Below are positions 54,164-62,043 of a DNA stretch of 64,000 nt, piece by piece. The DNA is from an uncultured Prevotellaceae bacterium. Its GTDB lineage: Bacteria > Bacteroidota > Bacteroidia > Bacteroidales > Bacteroidaceae. The DNA is taken from contig CAMKSE010000019.1 in NCBI GenBank assembly GCA_946415365.1, forward strand, positions 29,946-93,945, given 5' to 3'. The position numbers and the translations under genes were made by a program. Numbering within the stretch: the first letter of the stretch is position 1; the number at the start of each line of letters is the position of its first letter. The notes beneath the pieces were generated by a model that had not been told where the DNA came from, made no database searches, and saw only the letters and a list, made by a program, of their open reading frames with translations.

Positions 54164-55606
54164 TTATTCTGATAGCTGTGTCTTTGGCCAGTTCACAAGG
54201 AAAAGCTTTTCCGTAGCACGAGTGAAAGCGGTATAGAGCCAGTGGATATAGTCGGGCGACAGCATGTCGTCAGTCATATAACCCTGGTCCAGATAGATGT
54301 GCGCCCATTGTCCGCCCTGTGCCTTGTGACAGGTGACGGCGTATGCGAACTTCACCTGCAGGGCATTGTAATAACGGTCGGTCTTAAGTTTCTTGATACG
54401 GTCTGCCATATGAGGGATGTCGGCATAGTCCTCGAGCACGGCATTATAGAGTAGTTCATGCTGCTCACGGGTGAGGGCTGGAGCCTCGGTGGTGAGCGAG
54501 TCGAGTATGACGATGGCGGTCACTTCGAAGTGGTCGTAGTCAGGGAACTGCATGGTGACCTCTGCGAAGCGGAAGCCATAGAGTTCATGGACATGACGGA
54601 CACGCTGTACCACCGCCAGGTCACCATTCGCAATAAAGTCGATGCCTCCCGACTCCTGACTCCTGTCTCCTGACTCCTGTTTCCTGACACCTGCCTCCTG
54701 ACCCCAGAAATAGTTGTTCTTTACGATCATGAGCAGGTCGCCTCGGCAGAGTTCGTCCTCACGGTCGAGGATGGTGTTGCGGATGCCTTGATTATAGATG
54801 TTCGCACGTTTGTTGCTACGGGTGATGACCATCGTCTCGTCCATGCCCACACGACTGTAACTCCACGACAATGACTCTACGAGTTCGTCGCCAGGCACCA
54901 CCTGAATGTCAGGGAATCCTTTAAGGCGTATTTGTGGGAGAGCAAGATTCTCACGGATACGGGTGGCGTTCCACAGGATGCCTGAGGCCTCACTCTGACG
55001 GAGCACCTGGTTGAGGTCACACTCATAGACCTTCATGCCATAGCCACGCAGCATGCTTGCAGAGAGCGCAGGACTCTCCTCCTCACCTACTGGCGGTAAC
55101 TGGGCCTTGTCACCAATGAGCAGCATCCGACAATTCATACCGTTATATACGAACTGCATCAGATCGTCGAGCAGACAACCGCTTCCGAAGGCAGACTCTC
55201 CATAACCCTGATTGGCAATCATCGAGGCCTCGTCGACGACGAAGAGGGTGTCGCGATTGAGGTTGTCGTTGAGGGTAAAGGCCGAGAGACTGCCTGCCGA
55301 TTTCTGACGATAGATGCGACGATGGATGGTATAGGCGGAATGTCCGGCATGGAAGGAGAACACCTTAGCCGCACGTCCCGTTGGCGCCATAAGAATCAGT
55401 TTCTGATTCAGCGACACCAACGCCTTGACGATGGCACCTGCGAGGGTGGTCTTGCCTGTGCCAGCCGCACCACGGAGAATCATCACGACCTGCTCTGAAC
55501 GGTCGGTCATGAATAGCGAGAACACGTTCAAGGCGTGCTCTTGTTCTTCAGTCGGCTCGAGACCAAAGGTCTGGAGAATACGGTATTTCAGCTCGTCACC
55601 AATCAT
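54164..55606 (-). CDS. RecD-like ATP-dependent DNA helicase (AAA_30/UvrD_C_2)
   Basis: This 480-aa protein starts MIGDELKYRILQ; the codons before it are inside the promoter. SF1B motifs are present: Walker A RGAAGTGKTTLAGAI, motif II FVVDEASMI, motif III LIGDKAQLPPVGEEE, motif V VTCHKAQGGQWAHIYLD and motif VI LYTAFTRATEKLFLVN. It is a 5'-3' helicase of the RecD2/Pif1-like class, common in Bacteroidetes. Residues about 300-318 (VRKQESGDRSQESGG) are encoded by a 7-bp tandem array and look like an insertion between motifs III and V. Confidence 0.92.
   Translation of the reverse strand: MIGDELKYRILQTFGLEPTEEQEHALNVFSLFMTDRSEQVVMILRGAAGTGKTTLAGAIVKALVSLNQKLILMAPTGRAAKVFSFHAGHSAYTIHRRIYRQKSAGSLSAFTLNDNLNRDTLFVVDEASMIANQGYGESAFGSGCLLDDLMQFVYNGMNCRMLLIGDKAQLPPVGEEESPALSASMLRGYGMKVYECDLNQVLRQSEASGILWNATRIRENLALPQIRLKGFPDIQVVPGDELVESLSWSYSRVGMDETMVITRSNKRANIYNQGIRNTILDREDELCRGDLLMIVKNNYFWGQEAGVRKQESGDRSQESGGIDFIANGDLAVVQRVRHVHELYGFRFAEVTMQFPDYDHFEVTAIVILDSLTTEAPALTREQHELLYNAVLEDYADIPHMADRIKKLKTDRYYNALQVKFAYAVTCHKAQGGQWAHIYLDQGYMTDDMLSPDYIHWLYTAFTRATEKLFLVNWPKTQLSE
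54652..54707. repeat. 7-bp tandem array (ACTCCTG), 8 units, inside a helicase gene
   Basis: ACTCCTG, ACTCCTG, TCTCCTG, ACTCCTG, TTTCCTG, ACACCTG, CCTCCTG, ACCCCAG are contiguous with a 7-bp period. The frame of the helicase stays open across it and gives a polar Gln/Ser/Glu/Gly segment. Confidence 0.92.
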
Positions 55607-55615
55607 TTCTGCACG

Positions 55616-55700
55616 CAAAAGTACAAAAAATAACCTCAGATACCACAGATTAAACAGAATTTTTTCAAACTGACTTGCGAAATATGCGAATTCTGCGGTT
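55616..55700. promoter_or_regulatory. Divergent promoter region with 9-bp CAGATT-type repeats
   Basis: On minus, TACTTTTG (55616-55623) drives the helicase. Next to it CAGATACCA, CAGATTAAA, CAGAATTTT (about 55634-55660) and TTGCGAAAT, ATGCGAATT, CTGCGGTTG (about 55675-55701) form two 9-bp series. The plus-strand box TACCTTTG for the DUF3822 gene is at 55719-55726. Confidence 0.65.
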
Positions 55701-55733
55701 GAATTATAAAAAAATTAGTACCTTTGCAGCCAA

Positions 55734-56540
55734 ATGCAGGAGATACAGAACAAGAAGATGATCATACGTATCGGGAGGAACACCCTCTCGTTTACGATGC
55801 TCGACCCTACGAATCAAGATCGGCCGTTCATTTACGAGCCATACGTTGTGAAGGGCGGCATATCGATGGCCGCCAACCTGCGCGAGGCCTTCAAGACAGC
55901 CGATCTCGCAGCCATTCCCACACGACGGGTACAGGTGCTGCTGGACACGCTTCCCATGCTCGTGCCCATCGAGCAGTTTGAGGAAGAAAACATCAACGAC
56001 CTGTACAACTATACTTTCGCGCCAAGTCAGGAACTGCAACGCATGCTCTTCAACGTGCTGCCCGACCTGAAGGCTGTTTGCGTCTTCCCCATCAACAAGG
56101 ACCTGCACATGGTGATCAACGACCACTATGAGGATGCACAGTTCGTACATATGATGACTCCTGTGTGGCGCCACTTGTACCAGCGCAGTTTCACTGGCCA
56201 TTACAACAAACTTTACGCATGCTTCCAGGCAGGACAACTCTACTTGTTTGCCTTCCAACAGAACCGTTTCCGCTACTGCAACACCTTTGAGGTAAGCCAC
56301 GCCAACGACGCCCTGTATTTTACGGCATACATCTGGAAGCAGTTACGGCTGGACACAAGCCACGACGAACTGCACCTCGTTGGCGACATACCTGAGCAGG
56401 AGCATCTGTTGCAGGAACTGAAGCAATTCGTTCAGAAGGTGTATGTCGTGAACCCAGCCGTCGACTTCAACCAGGCTCCAGCCACGACTGTCAAGGGCAT
56501 GCCCTACGACCTGATGACACTCATCACAAAAGGGAGATAA
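55734..56540 (+). CDS. DUF3822 family protein
   Basis: This 268-aa protein matches the DUF3822 pattern, an actin-like/ASKHA-type fold in Bacteroidetes: KMIIRIGRNTLSFTMLDP at the start, FAPSQELQRMLFNVLPDLKAVCVFPIN in the middle (adjoining blocks), and LYACFQAGQLYLFAFQQNRFRYCNTF. The -7 box at 55719-55726 leaves only about 8 bp before ATG 55734; the second ATG at 55758 (MIIRIGRN) is an alternative. It overlaps rsmD (TAATG), a conserved pairing in Bacteroidetes. Function unknown. Confidence 0.85.
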   Translation: MQEIQNKKMIIRIGRNTLSFTMLDPTNQDRPFIYEPYVVKGGISMAANLREAFKTADLAAIPTRRVQVLLDTLPMLVPIEQFEEENINDLYNYTFAPSQELQRMLFNVLPDLKAVCVFPINKDLHMVINDHYEDAQFVHMMTPVWRHLYQRSFTGHYNKLYACFQAGQLYLFAFQQNRFRYCNTFEVSHANDALYFTAYIWKQLRLDTSHDELHLVGDIPEQEHLLQELKQFVQKVYVVNPAVDFNQAPATTVKGMPYDLMTLITKGR

Positions 56541-57091
56541 TGAGGATTATCACTGGTAAATACAAGGGACGTCACTTTGATATTCCAAGGAGTTTCAAGG
56601 CAAGGCCCACGACCGACTTCGCCAAGGAGAACATCTTCAACGTACTCACACAATATGTCGACCTGGACGGTGCCGAGGCCCTTGACCTTTTCTCAGGCAC
56701 TGGCAGCATTACGCTGGAACTGATATCGCGTGGCTGTAGCCGTGTGGTGAGTGTGGAACTCGATCGCGACCACCACCGGTTTATACTGGACTGCCTGAAC
56801 AAACTGGGGGAGACATCTGTGACACCTCTGCGCGGCGACGTGTTCCGCTTCATCAAGTCGTGCAAGCAACAGTATGACTTCATCTTCGCCGATCCCCCAT
56901 ACGCCCTGAAGGAACTGCCCACGATTCCCAGCCTCATCTTCGAAAAGGGACTGCTGAAAGAAGATGGGATATTCGTATTCGAACACGGCAAGGACAACGA
57001 CTTCAGCGATGATCCGCACTTCGTAGAGCATCGCAGTTACGGCAGTGTGAACTTCTCGATTTTCAGAACAACGGGGAAAGCATCCGAGTAA
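56540..57091 (+). CDS. rsmD: 16S rRNA (guanine966-N2)-methyltransferase
   Basis: This 183-aa protein has RIITGKYKGRHFDIP, RPTTDFAKENIFNVL, the SAM-binding ALDLFSGTGSITLELISRG (motif I, about residues 50-68), and the catalytic DFIFADPPYALKEL (DPPY). It methylates G966 of 16S rRNA. Length is normal. The start overlaps the DUF3822 stop. Its 3' end overlaps the convergent cardiolipin synthase gene by 29 bp. Confidence 0.95.
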   Translation: MRIITGKYKGRHFDIPRSFKARPTTDFAKENIFNVLTQYVDLDGAEALDLFSGTGSITLELISRGCSRVVSVELDRDHHRFILDCLNKLGETSVTPLRGDVFRFIKSCKQQYDFIFADPPYALKELPTIPSLIFEKGLLKEDGIFVFEHGKDNDFSDDPHFVEHRSYGSVNFSIFRTTGKASE

Positions 57092-58493
57092 CACTCTCCC
57101 ACAACCTTGTCAGGAAGTCCGCCCTCATGCGCTGGGGGAGATCTGTCAGCAATACCGTCTGCTGCTCGTCGTCGAAGAACACCTTCTTCATCCTGAGGGC
57201 CACTCCCTCGTCGTAGAAGAACACATTCGCCTCGAAATTATTCTCGAAACTGCGGAAATCGAGGTTTGTAGAGCCGCAGGTGCTGATGGAATCGTCGCAC
57301 ACCATCAGCTTTGAATGCAAGAATCCCCCCTCGTAGAGCTTTACCTTGACACCAGCCTCCACCACCTCACGCAGGTAACTTCTGCTGGCCCACTCCACAA
57401 AACGCGCATCGCTATGACGCGGACAGATCACCCTGACGTCGACACCTGCCAGGGCCACTGTCTTCAGGGCAAAGAGCACAGGGTCGTTGGGCAGGAAATA
57501 AGGTGTCTCCAGATAGAGATACCGACGGGCACCAGTGATGATACGGACGAAGCCCTGCATGATTTCAGGATAAGGGGTAACAGGTCCACTGGTCACCACC
57601 TGGGCAAGACAGTTATTAGACAACTGCCCCTCGGCAGCAGTACGCTGGGGATAGTATTTGCGGTCGGAAAGCAGGGTACGGTCCACGAAATACCAGTCCA
57701 CCAGGAACGCCCTCTGCAAGGCATTGACGGCTCCACCCGTCACCTTCAGCATCGTGTCACGCCATGGCTGTTCTTTCGTACCCTTCACATAGCGTAGGGC
57801 GATGTTCATGCCGCCGATGAATCCCACCAGACCATCGATGACGATGATCTTACGGTGGTTGCGGTAGTTCACCTTACTCGTAAATGAAGGGAAGCGTACT
57901 GGCATGAATGCCGCCACCTCGATACCTTCTTCTCGCATTCTCTCGAAGAACTGGCTGCTGACATTCCAGCATCCCACATCATCATAGATGACACGTATCT
58001 CCACCCCCTGCCGTGCCTTATCAATCAGGGCATCAGCCACGAGGCACCCTAAAGCGTCGTCGGCAAAGATATACATGTCGAGATGGATATGGTTCTTAGC
58101 CTTGCTTATTTCCTGCAGCAGGGCCGTAAAAAACTGGTAGCCGTCAGTATAGAAGTCCACCTTGTTATCCTTAAAGGGCAGTGAGAGATTCTGGTTGATG
58201 AAAAGGTCTATCAACGGCTTGTGTCTCTCAGGCAGACGCAGGTTCTGTTGCTCAACAAACTCCAGCATCGACCGCTTGGTGAGCTGGTTCATACTCCTTT
58301 CGCTGACATAGCGCTCCTTGCGAGTGTTAATGCCAAAAAAGAGGTAGAACACCACGCCCACTATAGGGACGAAGTAGATTACCAGCGCCCATGCCATGGT
58401 CTTCGCGGGCTGACGGTTGTCGAGCACCACATGGACGATGGTCAGGACGGCAATAACCTGCCAAAGCGTGAATAATATGACGTTCCAACTCAT
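57063..58493 (-). CDS. cls: Cardiolipin synthase
   Basis: This 476-aa protein has two N-terminal membrane segments (about 5-25 and 34-54), a short cytoplasmic link, and two PLD domains. The HKD motifs are NYRNHRKIIVIDGLVGFIGG (about 218-237) and FLHSKLMVCDDSISTCGSTN (about 393-412). It condenses phosphatidylglycerol into cardiolipin in the inner membrane. Length fits bacterial Cls. It starts 2 bp after the dnaG stop on the same strand, so the two are co-transcribed. Confidence 0.95.
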   Translation of the reverse strand: MSWNVILFTLWQVIAVLTIVHVVLDNRQPAKTMAWALVIYFVPIVGVVFYLFFGINTRKERYVSERSMNQLTKRSMLEFVEQQNLRLPERHKPLIDLFINQNLSLPFKDNKVDFYTDGYQFFTALLQEISKAKNHIHLDMYIFADDALGCLVADALIDKARQGVEIRVIYDDVGCWNVSSQFFERMREEGIEVAAFMPVRFPSFTSKVNYRNHRKIIVIDGLVGFIGGMNIALRYVKGTKEQPWRDTMLKVTGGAVNALQRAFLVDWYFVDRTLLSDRKYYPQRTAAEGQLSNNCLAQVVTSGPVTPYPEIMQGFVRIITGARRYLYLETPYFLPNDPVLFALKTVALAGVDVRVICPRHSDARFVEWASRSYLREVVEAGVKVKLYEGGFLHSKLMVCDDSISTCGSTNLDFRSFENNFEANVFFYDEGVALRMKKVFFDDEQQTVLLTDLPQRMRADFLTRLWESVTRMLSPLF

Positions 58494-58495
58494 AA

Positions 58496-60490
58496 CTACC
58501 CTATCACGTCGTTGCCCAGTCGTTTGGCGAGAGCGTCACGTATCTGCTGGGTGTCTCGATACTCCTCCAGCAGTTCCCTGGCTTTGGCCATGTCGCTACC
58601 CACCTTCCTCAACTGTGCCTGTATCTCCTTCAGCCGTTTCTCGATGATATCCATACGCAGGTCGAGCACCAGATGCAACACACGCTGTCTGAGGGCACCC
58701 TCACGCTCCTTAGGCTGGAAGCCCTTACCCAGCTGATGACGGTCGATGGCGAGGTCTGCGGCGAGGGAGCTGATGGCGATGTCAGGATGATGCAGGAAGT
58801 ATTCCTCTGCCTTGAATCCCTCCTCAGCACTCTTGGCGGCTGCCTCAGACAAGATCTGATTGTAGCGGTCGTCGTGGAAGCATATCTCGTCGAGCCCCAG
58901 GTCGTAGGCCACATACTGCGCCACTGTCAGATCAGTTGTGCTACCGTCTTCCGTCTCCACATTCTCGTAGATGACTTTCTCCCCATCGCGGACGATGGAC
59001 TGCACCAGCAGACGCTCCACTTCTTTGTCAGGCGTTATGGAGTTAAGTAGTCCTGTACGTAAGCCATTGCCTGAATTGGCTGCACTATTGGCTGCACCGC
59101 CACTCTCATTCGCTACTTCACTACTCCTTTGCCTTTCCTTCTCTTTCTCCTCGATGTCTTTGCTGATCATGCCGTTCATCGAGTTCAACAGCGTCGACTC
59201 CTTGATGCCGAGACGCTGGGAGAGTTCACTGAGATAGGTGGAGCGCAGGATCTGGTCCGGGATGACGGAGATGCTCTTCACGATGCCGCTGATGGCCTCG
59301 GAGCGTTTCACAGGGTCAACGACACTGTCCACCGTCAGACGTGTCTTAAACGAGATGAAGTCCGTGGCGTTTTTCTCAATATGCTCCTTGAACTCCGTAG
59401 CGGAGTGCTTGCGGCTGAAGGAATCCGGGTCATCACCGTCAGGCAGCAGCAGCACCTTTACGTTCATACCTTCTGCCAACAGCATATCCACGCCTCGCAT
59501 GGCGGCATGAATGCCTGCCTCATCGCCATCGTATAATAAGGTAATGTTCTGAGTGAAGCGCCTGAGCAGCTTGATCTGATACACAGAGAGGGCAGTCCCT
59601 GAGTTTGCCACCACGTTCTCGATGCCACACTGGTGCATCGCTATCACATCAGTATAGCCCTCCACCATATATACACGGTCTTCCTTAGCAATCGCCTTCT
59701 TGGCCTGATATAGCCCATAGAGCTCATGATCCTTATGGTAGATTTCCGAGTCAGGAGAGTTGACGTATTTCTGCTGCACACCCTTTGTACGGGCATCCAG
59801 CAGTCGTCCGCCGAAAGCCACCACCTTGCCACTGACGTTCAGCCAGGGAAAAATCACACGACCAGCATAACGGTCCGCCAAGGGTTCTCCTTGATTCCCA
59901 GATTCCTTAGACTTATTATCCTTAACAATACAAAGCCCGGTCTTGATAAGAAACTCCGCCTGATAACCGGCTTTCTGTGCTGCCAGGGCCAGGGCATCAC
60001 GCTTCGGAAGCGCATAGCCCAACGAGAACTTCTCGATGATATCGTCTCGGATGCCACGGCTACGGAAGTACTGCCTGCCTATGGCAATGCCGTCAGGGTC
60101 GTTCTTCAGCATGTCCTGAAAGTAGTTCTTCGCCCACTCGTTGACAATGAACATCGACTCACGGTCACTCTGTTCCTTACGCTCCTCGTCAGTCAGTTCC
60201 TTCTCCTGAATCTCAATATTATATTTCTTCGCCAACCAGCGCAGGGCCTCAGGATAGGTGATCTGCTCGTGTTTCATCAGGAAGTTGATGGCCGTACCAC
60301 CCTCACCACAGGCGAAGCACTTGCAGATCTGTTTCGAGGGCGACACCATAAACGAGGGCGTCGTGTCATCATGGAACGGACACAGACCTTTATAATTCAC
60401 GCCCGCCTTCCTAAGCGTCACGAACTCACCCACCACGTCCACAATGTTCGTGGCATCCATGATCTTGTCTATCGTCGCCCTGTCAATCAT
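58496..60490 (-). CDS. dnaG: DNA primase
   Basis: This 664-aa protein starts MIDRATIDKIMDATNIV, 10 bp after a -7 box; the longer frame is inside the promoter. The zinc-binding domain has CPFHDDTTPSFMVSP and CKCFACGEGG (about residues 40-65). The TOPRIM domain has VYMVEGYTDVIAMHQCGIEN and LLYDGDEAGIHA (about 255-325). The C-terminal DnaB-binding helical region follows a Ser/Asn/Gly-rich linker (GGAANSAANSGNG, about 478-490), which is unusually low in complexity. It makes RNA primers for replication. Confidence 0.97.
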   Translation of the reverse strand: MIDRATIDKIMDATNIVDVVGEFVTLRKAGVNYKGLCPFHDDTTPSFMVSPSKQICKCFACGEGGTAINFLMKHEQITYPEALRWLAKKYNIEIQEKELTDEERKEQSDRESMFIVNEWAKNYFQDMLKNDPDGIAIGRQYFRSRGIRDDIIEKFSLGYALPKRDALALAAQKAGYQAEFLIKTGLCIVKDNKSKESGNQGEPLADRYAGRVIFPWLNVSGKVVAFGGRLLDARTKGVQQKYVNSPDSEIYHKDHELYGLYQAKKAIAKEDRVYMVEGYTDVIAMHQCGIENVVANSGTALSVYQIKLLRRFTQNITLLYDGDEAGIHAAMRGVDMLLAEGMNVKVLLLPDGDDPDSFSRKHSATEFKEHIEKNATDFISFKTRLTVDSVVDPVKRSEAISGIVKSISVIPDQILRSTYLSELSQRLGIKESTLLNSMNGMISKDIEEKEKERQRSSEVANESGGAANSAANSGNGLRTGLLNSITPDKEVERLLVQSIVRDGEKVIYENVETEDGSTTDLTVAQYVAYDLGLDEICFHDDRYNQILSEAAAKSAEEGFKAEEYFLHHPDIAISSLAADLAIDRHQLGKGFQPKEREGALRQRVLHLVLDLRMDIIEKRLKEIQAQLRKVGSDMAKARELLEEYRDTQQIRDALAKRLGNDVIG

Positions 60491-60499
60491 AACCGCCTG

Positions 60500-60575
60500 C
60501 AAAGATACAAAATAAAACCGCAGATTACGCATAATTCTGTTTTTTTTATCATTAATCTGTGAAATCTGTCGTTTT
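60500..60575. promoter_or_regulatory. Divergent promoter region of dnaG and cobJ-cobH with 9-bp repeats
   Basis: On minus, TATCTTTG (60500-60507) drives dnaG. Next come CAGATTACG-type units and, at 60554-60571, AATCTGTGA, AATCTGTCG. The plus-strand box TATCTTTG for the cobalamin genes is 60582-60589. The minus cassette CTGCGGTTTTATTTTG resembles the ones at 15572 and 55616. Confidence 0.65.
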
Positions 60576-60598
60576 TTTTACTATCTTTGCATCCTGAT

Positions 60599-62017
60599 AT
60601 GGGAAAGATCATTGTTGCAGGCATAGGACCGGGCAGTCGTGAGGATATCACCCCTGCCGTGGTTGAGGCACTCGGTATGGCCGATGCCGTAGTGGGGTAC
60701 AAGTATTACTTTCAGTTTGTGGAGCCGTACCTGAAATCAGGATGCGAGTGTATCGACACTGGCATGAAGAAAGAGAAGGACCGAGCCTTACAGGCCTTTG
60801 AGCTGGCAGAACAGGGAAAGACCGTAGTGGTCATCTCCTCTGGCGATGCAGGTATCTACGGCATGGCGCCACTCGTGTACCAAATGAAAGGAGAGCATGA
60901 CTCAGACGTTGAGGTAGAAGTATTGCCAGGCATCTCCGCCTTCCAGAAAGCTGCCTCTCTCTTAGGCGCGCCCATCGGACATGACATGTGCATCATCTCG
61001 CTCTCGGACCTCATGACACCTTGGGAGGTGATAGAACGACGCATCAAGGCTGCCGCCGTGGGCGATTTCGTAACAGCCATATACAATCCCAAGTCTCATG
61101 GCCGCTACTGGCAACTGTATCGTCTGCTGGAGTTGTTCTTGAAGGTGCGTTCGGCTGAGACGCCCGTAGGCTACGTGCGTCAGGCAGGACGGGATGAACA
61201 GGTCATTAAGGTGAGTACGTTAGGAGCCTTCGACCCTGAGGATGTCGATATGTTTACGGTGATTCTCATTGGCAATTCGCAGTCGTATGTGGCTGATGGG
61301 AAGATCATCACGCCACGGGGGTATTACAGACAGGAAGACAAGAGTCAGGAGACAGTAGGCAGAGCCATTATGATGGAGTCGTTCCACACCATAGCAGGCG
61401 AATTGAAACGACAAGACTATCCGCTGGGCCACAAGTGGGCATTGCTGCACGCCATCCACACCACCGCCGACTTCGACATGGAGAAGATCCTCTATACTGA
61501 CGACAGGGCCGTGGAGACTATTTATAATAAGGTAAAGGACCATTCGCTGAAGACCATCGTGACAGACGTGACAATGGTTACCAGCGGCATTCGCAAAGGC
61601 GCGCTCCAACGTCTGGGCATCGAAGCCAAATGCTATCTTTCCGACCCCCGTGTGGCAGAAATGGTCAATGTTCAATCTTCAATGTTCAATGAAACCATTA
61701 CCCGCACCCAGGCCGGTATCCGTCTTGCCGTCGAAGAGCATCCCAACGCTCTCTTCGCCTTTGGCAATGCGCCAACGGCACTGATGGAACTATGCGATCT
61801 GATCCGTAAAGGAAAAGCTAAGCCTGCCGGCATCATTGCAGCTCCCGTAGGCTTTGTCCATGTCAAGGAGTCGAAGCACATGGTGAAGCCCTTCAAGGAT
61901 ATTCCTAAAATCATCGTAGAAGGACGCAAGGGAGGCAGCAACCTTGCCGCCACCCTCTGCAACGCCATCCTGACCTTCGACGATGCTGCACAACTGAAGC
62001 CTGGTCGCGACTTGTGA
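60599..62017 (+). CDS. Precorrin-3B C17-methyltransferase / precorrin-8X methylmutase fusion
   Basis: This 472-aa protein starts MGKIIVAGIGPGSRED. Residues 1-245 are the CobJ/CbiH methyltransferase (GIGPG near the start, SSGDAGIYGMA near 82, VLPGISAFQKAASLLGAPI, VTAIYNPKS). Residues about 260-470 are CobH/CbiC methylmutase (HTTADFDMEKIL with its catalytic His, TDVTMVTSGIRK, ALFAFGNAPTAL, PVGFVHVKESK). Both act in ring contraction and methyl migration of cobalamin synthesis. Residues about 355-364 (MVNVQSSMFN) are encoded by a 7-bp array and look inserted. The stop overlaps a possible GTG start of the next gene. Confidence 0.93.
   Translation: MGKIIVAGIGPGSREDITPAVVEALGMADAVVGYKYYFQFVEPYLKSGCECIDTGMKKEKDRALQAFELAEQGKTVVVISSGDAGIYGMAPLVYQMKGEHDSDVEVEVLPGISAFQKAASLLGAPIGHDMCIISLSDLMTPWEVIERRIKAAAVGDFVTAIYNPKSHGRYWQLYRLLELFLKVRSAETPVGYVRQAGRDEQVIKVSTLGAFDPEDVDMFTVILIGNSQSYVADGKIITPRGYYRQEDKSQETVGRAIMMESFHTIAGELKRQDYPLGHKWALLHAIHTTADFDMEKILYTDDRAVETIYNKVKDHSLKTIVTDVTMVTSGIRKGALQRLGIEAKCYLSDPRVAEMVNVQSSMFNETITRTQAGIRLAVEEHPNALFAFGNAPTALMELCDLIRKGKAKPAGIIAAPVGFVHVKESKHMVKPFKDIPKIIVEGRKGGSNLAATLCNAILTFDDAAQLKPGRDL
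61663..61690 (+). repeat. 7-bp array (TTCAAT type), 4 units, in the methylmutase domain
   Basis: GGTCAAT, GTTCAAT, CTTCAAT, GTTCAAT are contiguous and in frame, adding about seven residues between DPRVAEMV and NETITRTQAG. The word matches 8031-8065 and 62239-62305. Confidence 0.8.
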
Positions 62018-62043
62018 TTTTAAACAACGAATTACACGAATTT

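Noticed and set aside
57063..57091. Assembly error at the rsmD/cls overlap
   Set aside because: Both C-termini look normal for their families; a 29-bp convergent overlap is unremarkable.
59040..59115. A further degenerate tandem array in the dnaG linker
   Set aside because: The Asn/Ala/Ser-rich linker is low in complexity, but I could not find a strict period, so it is not counted with the arrays.
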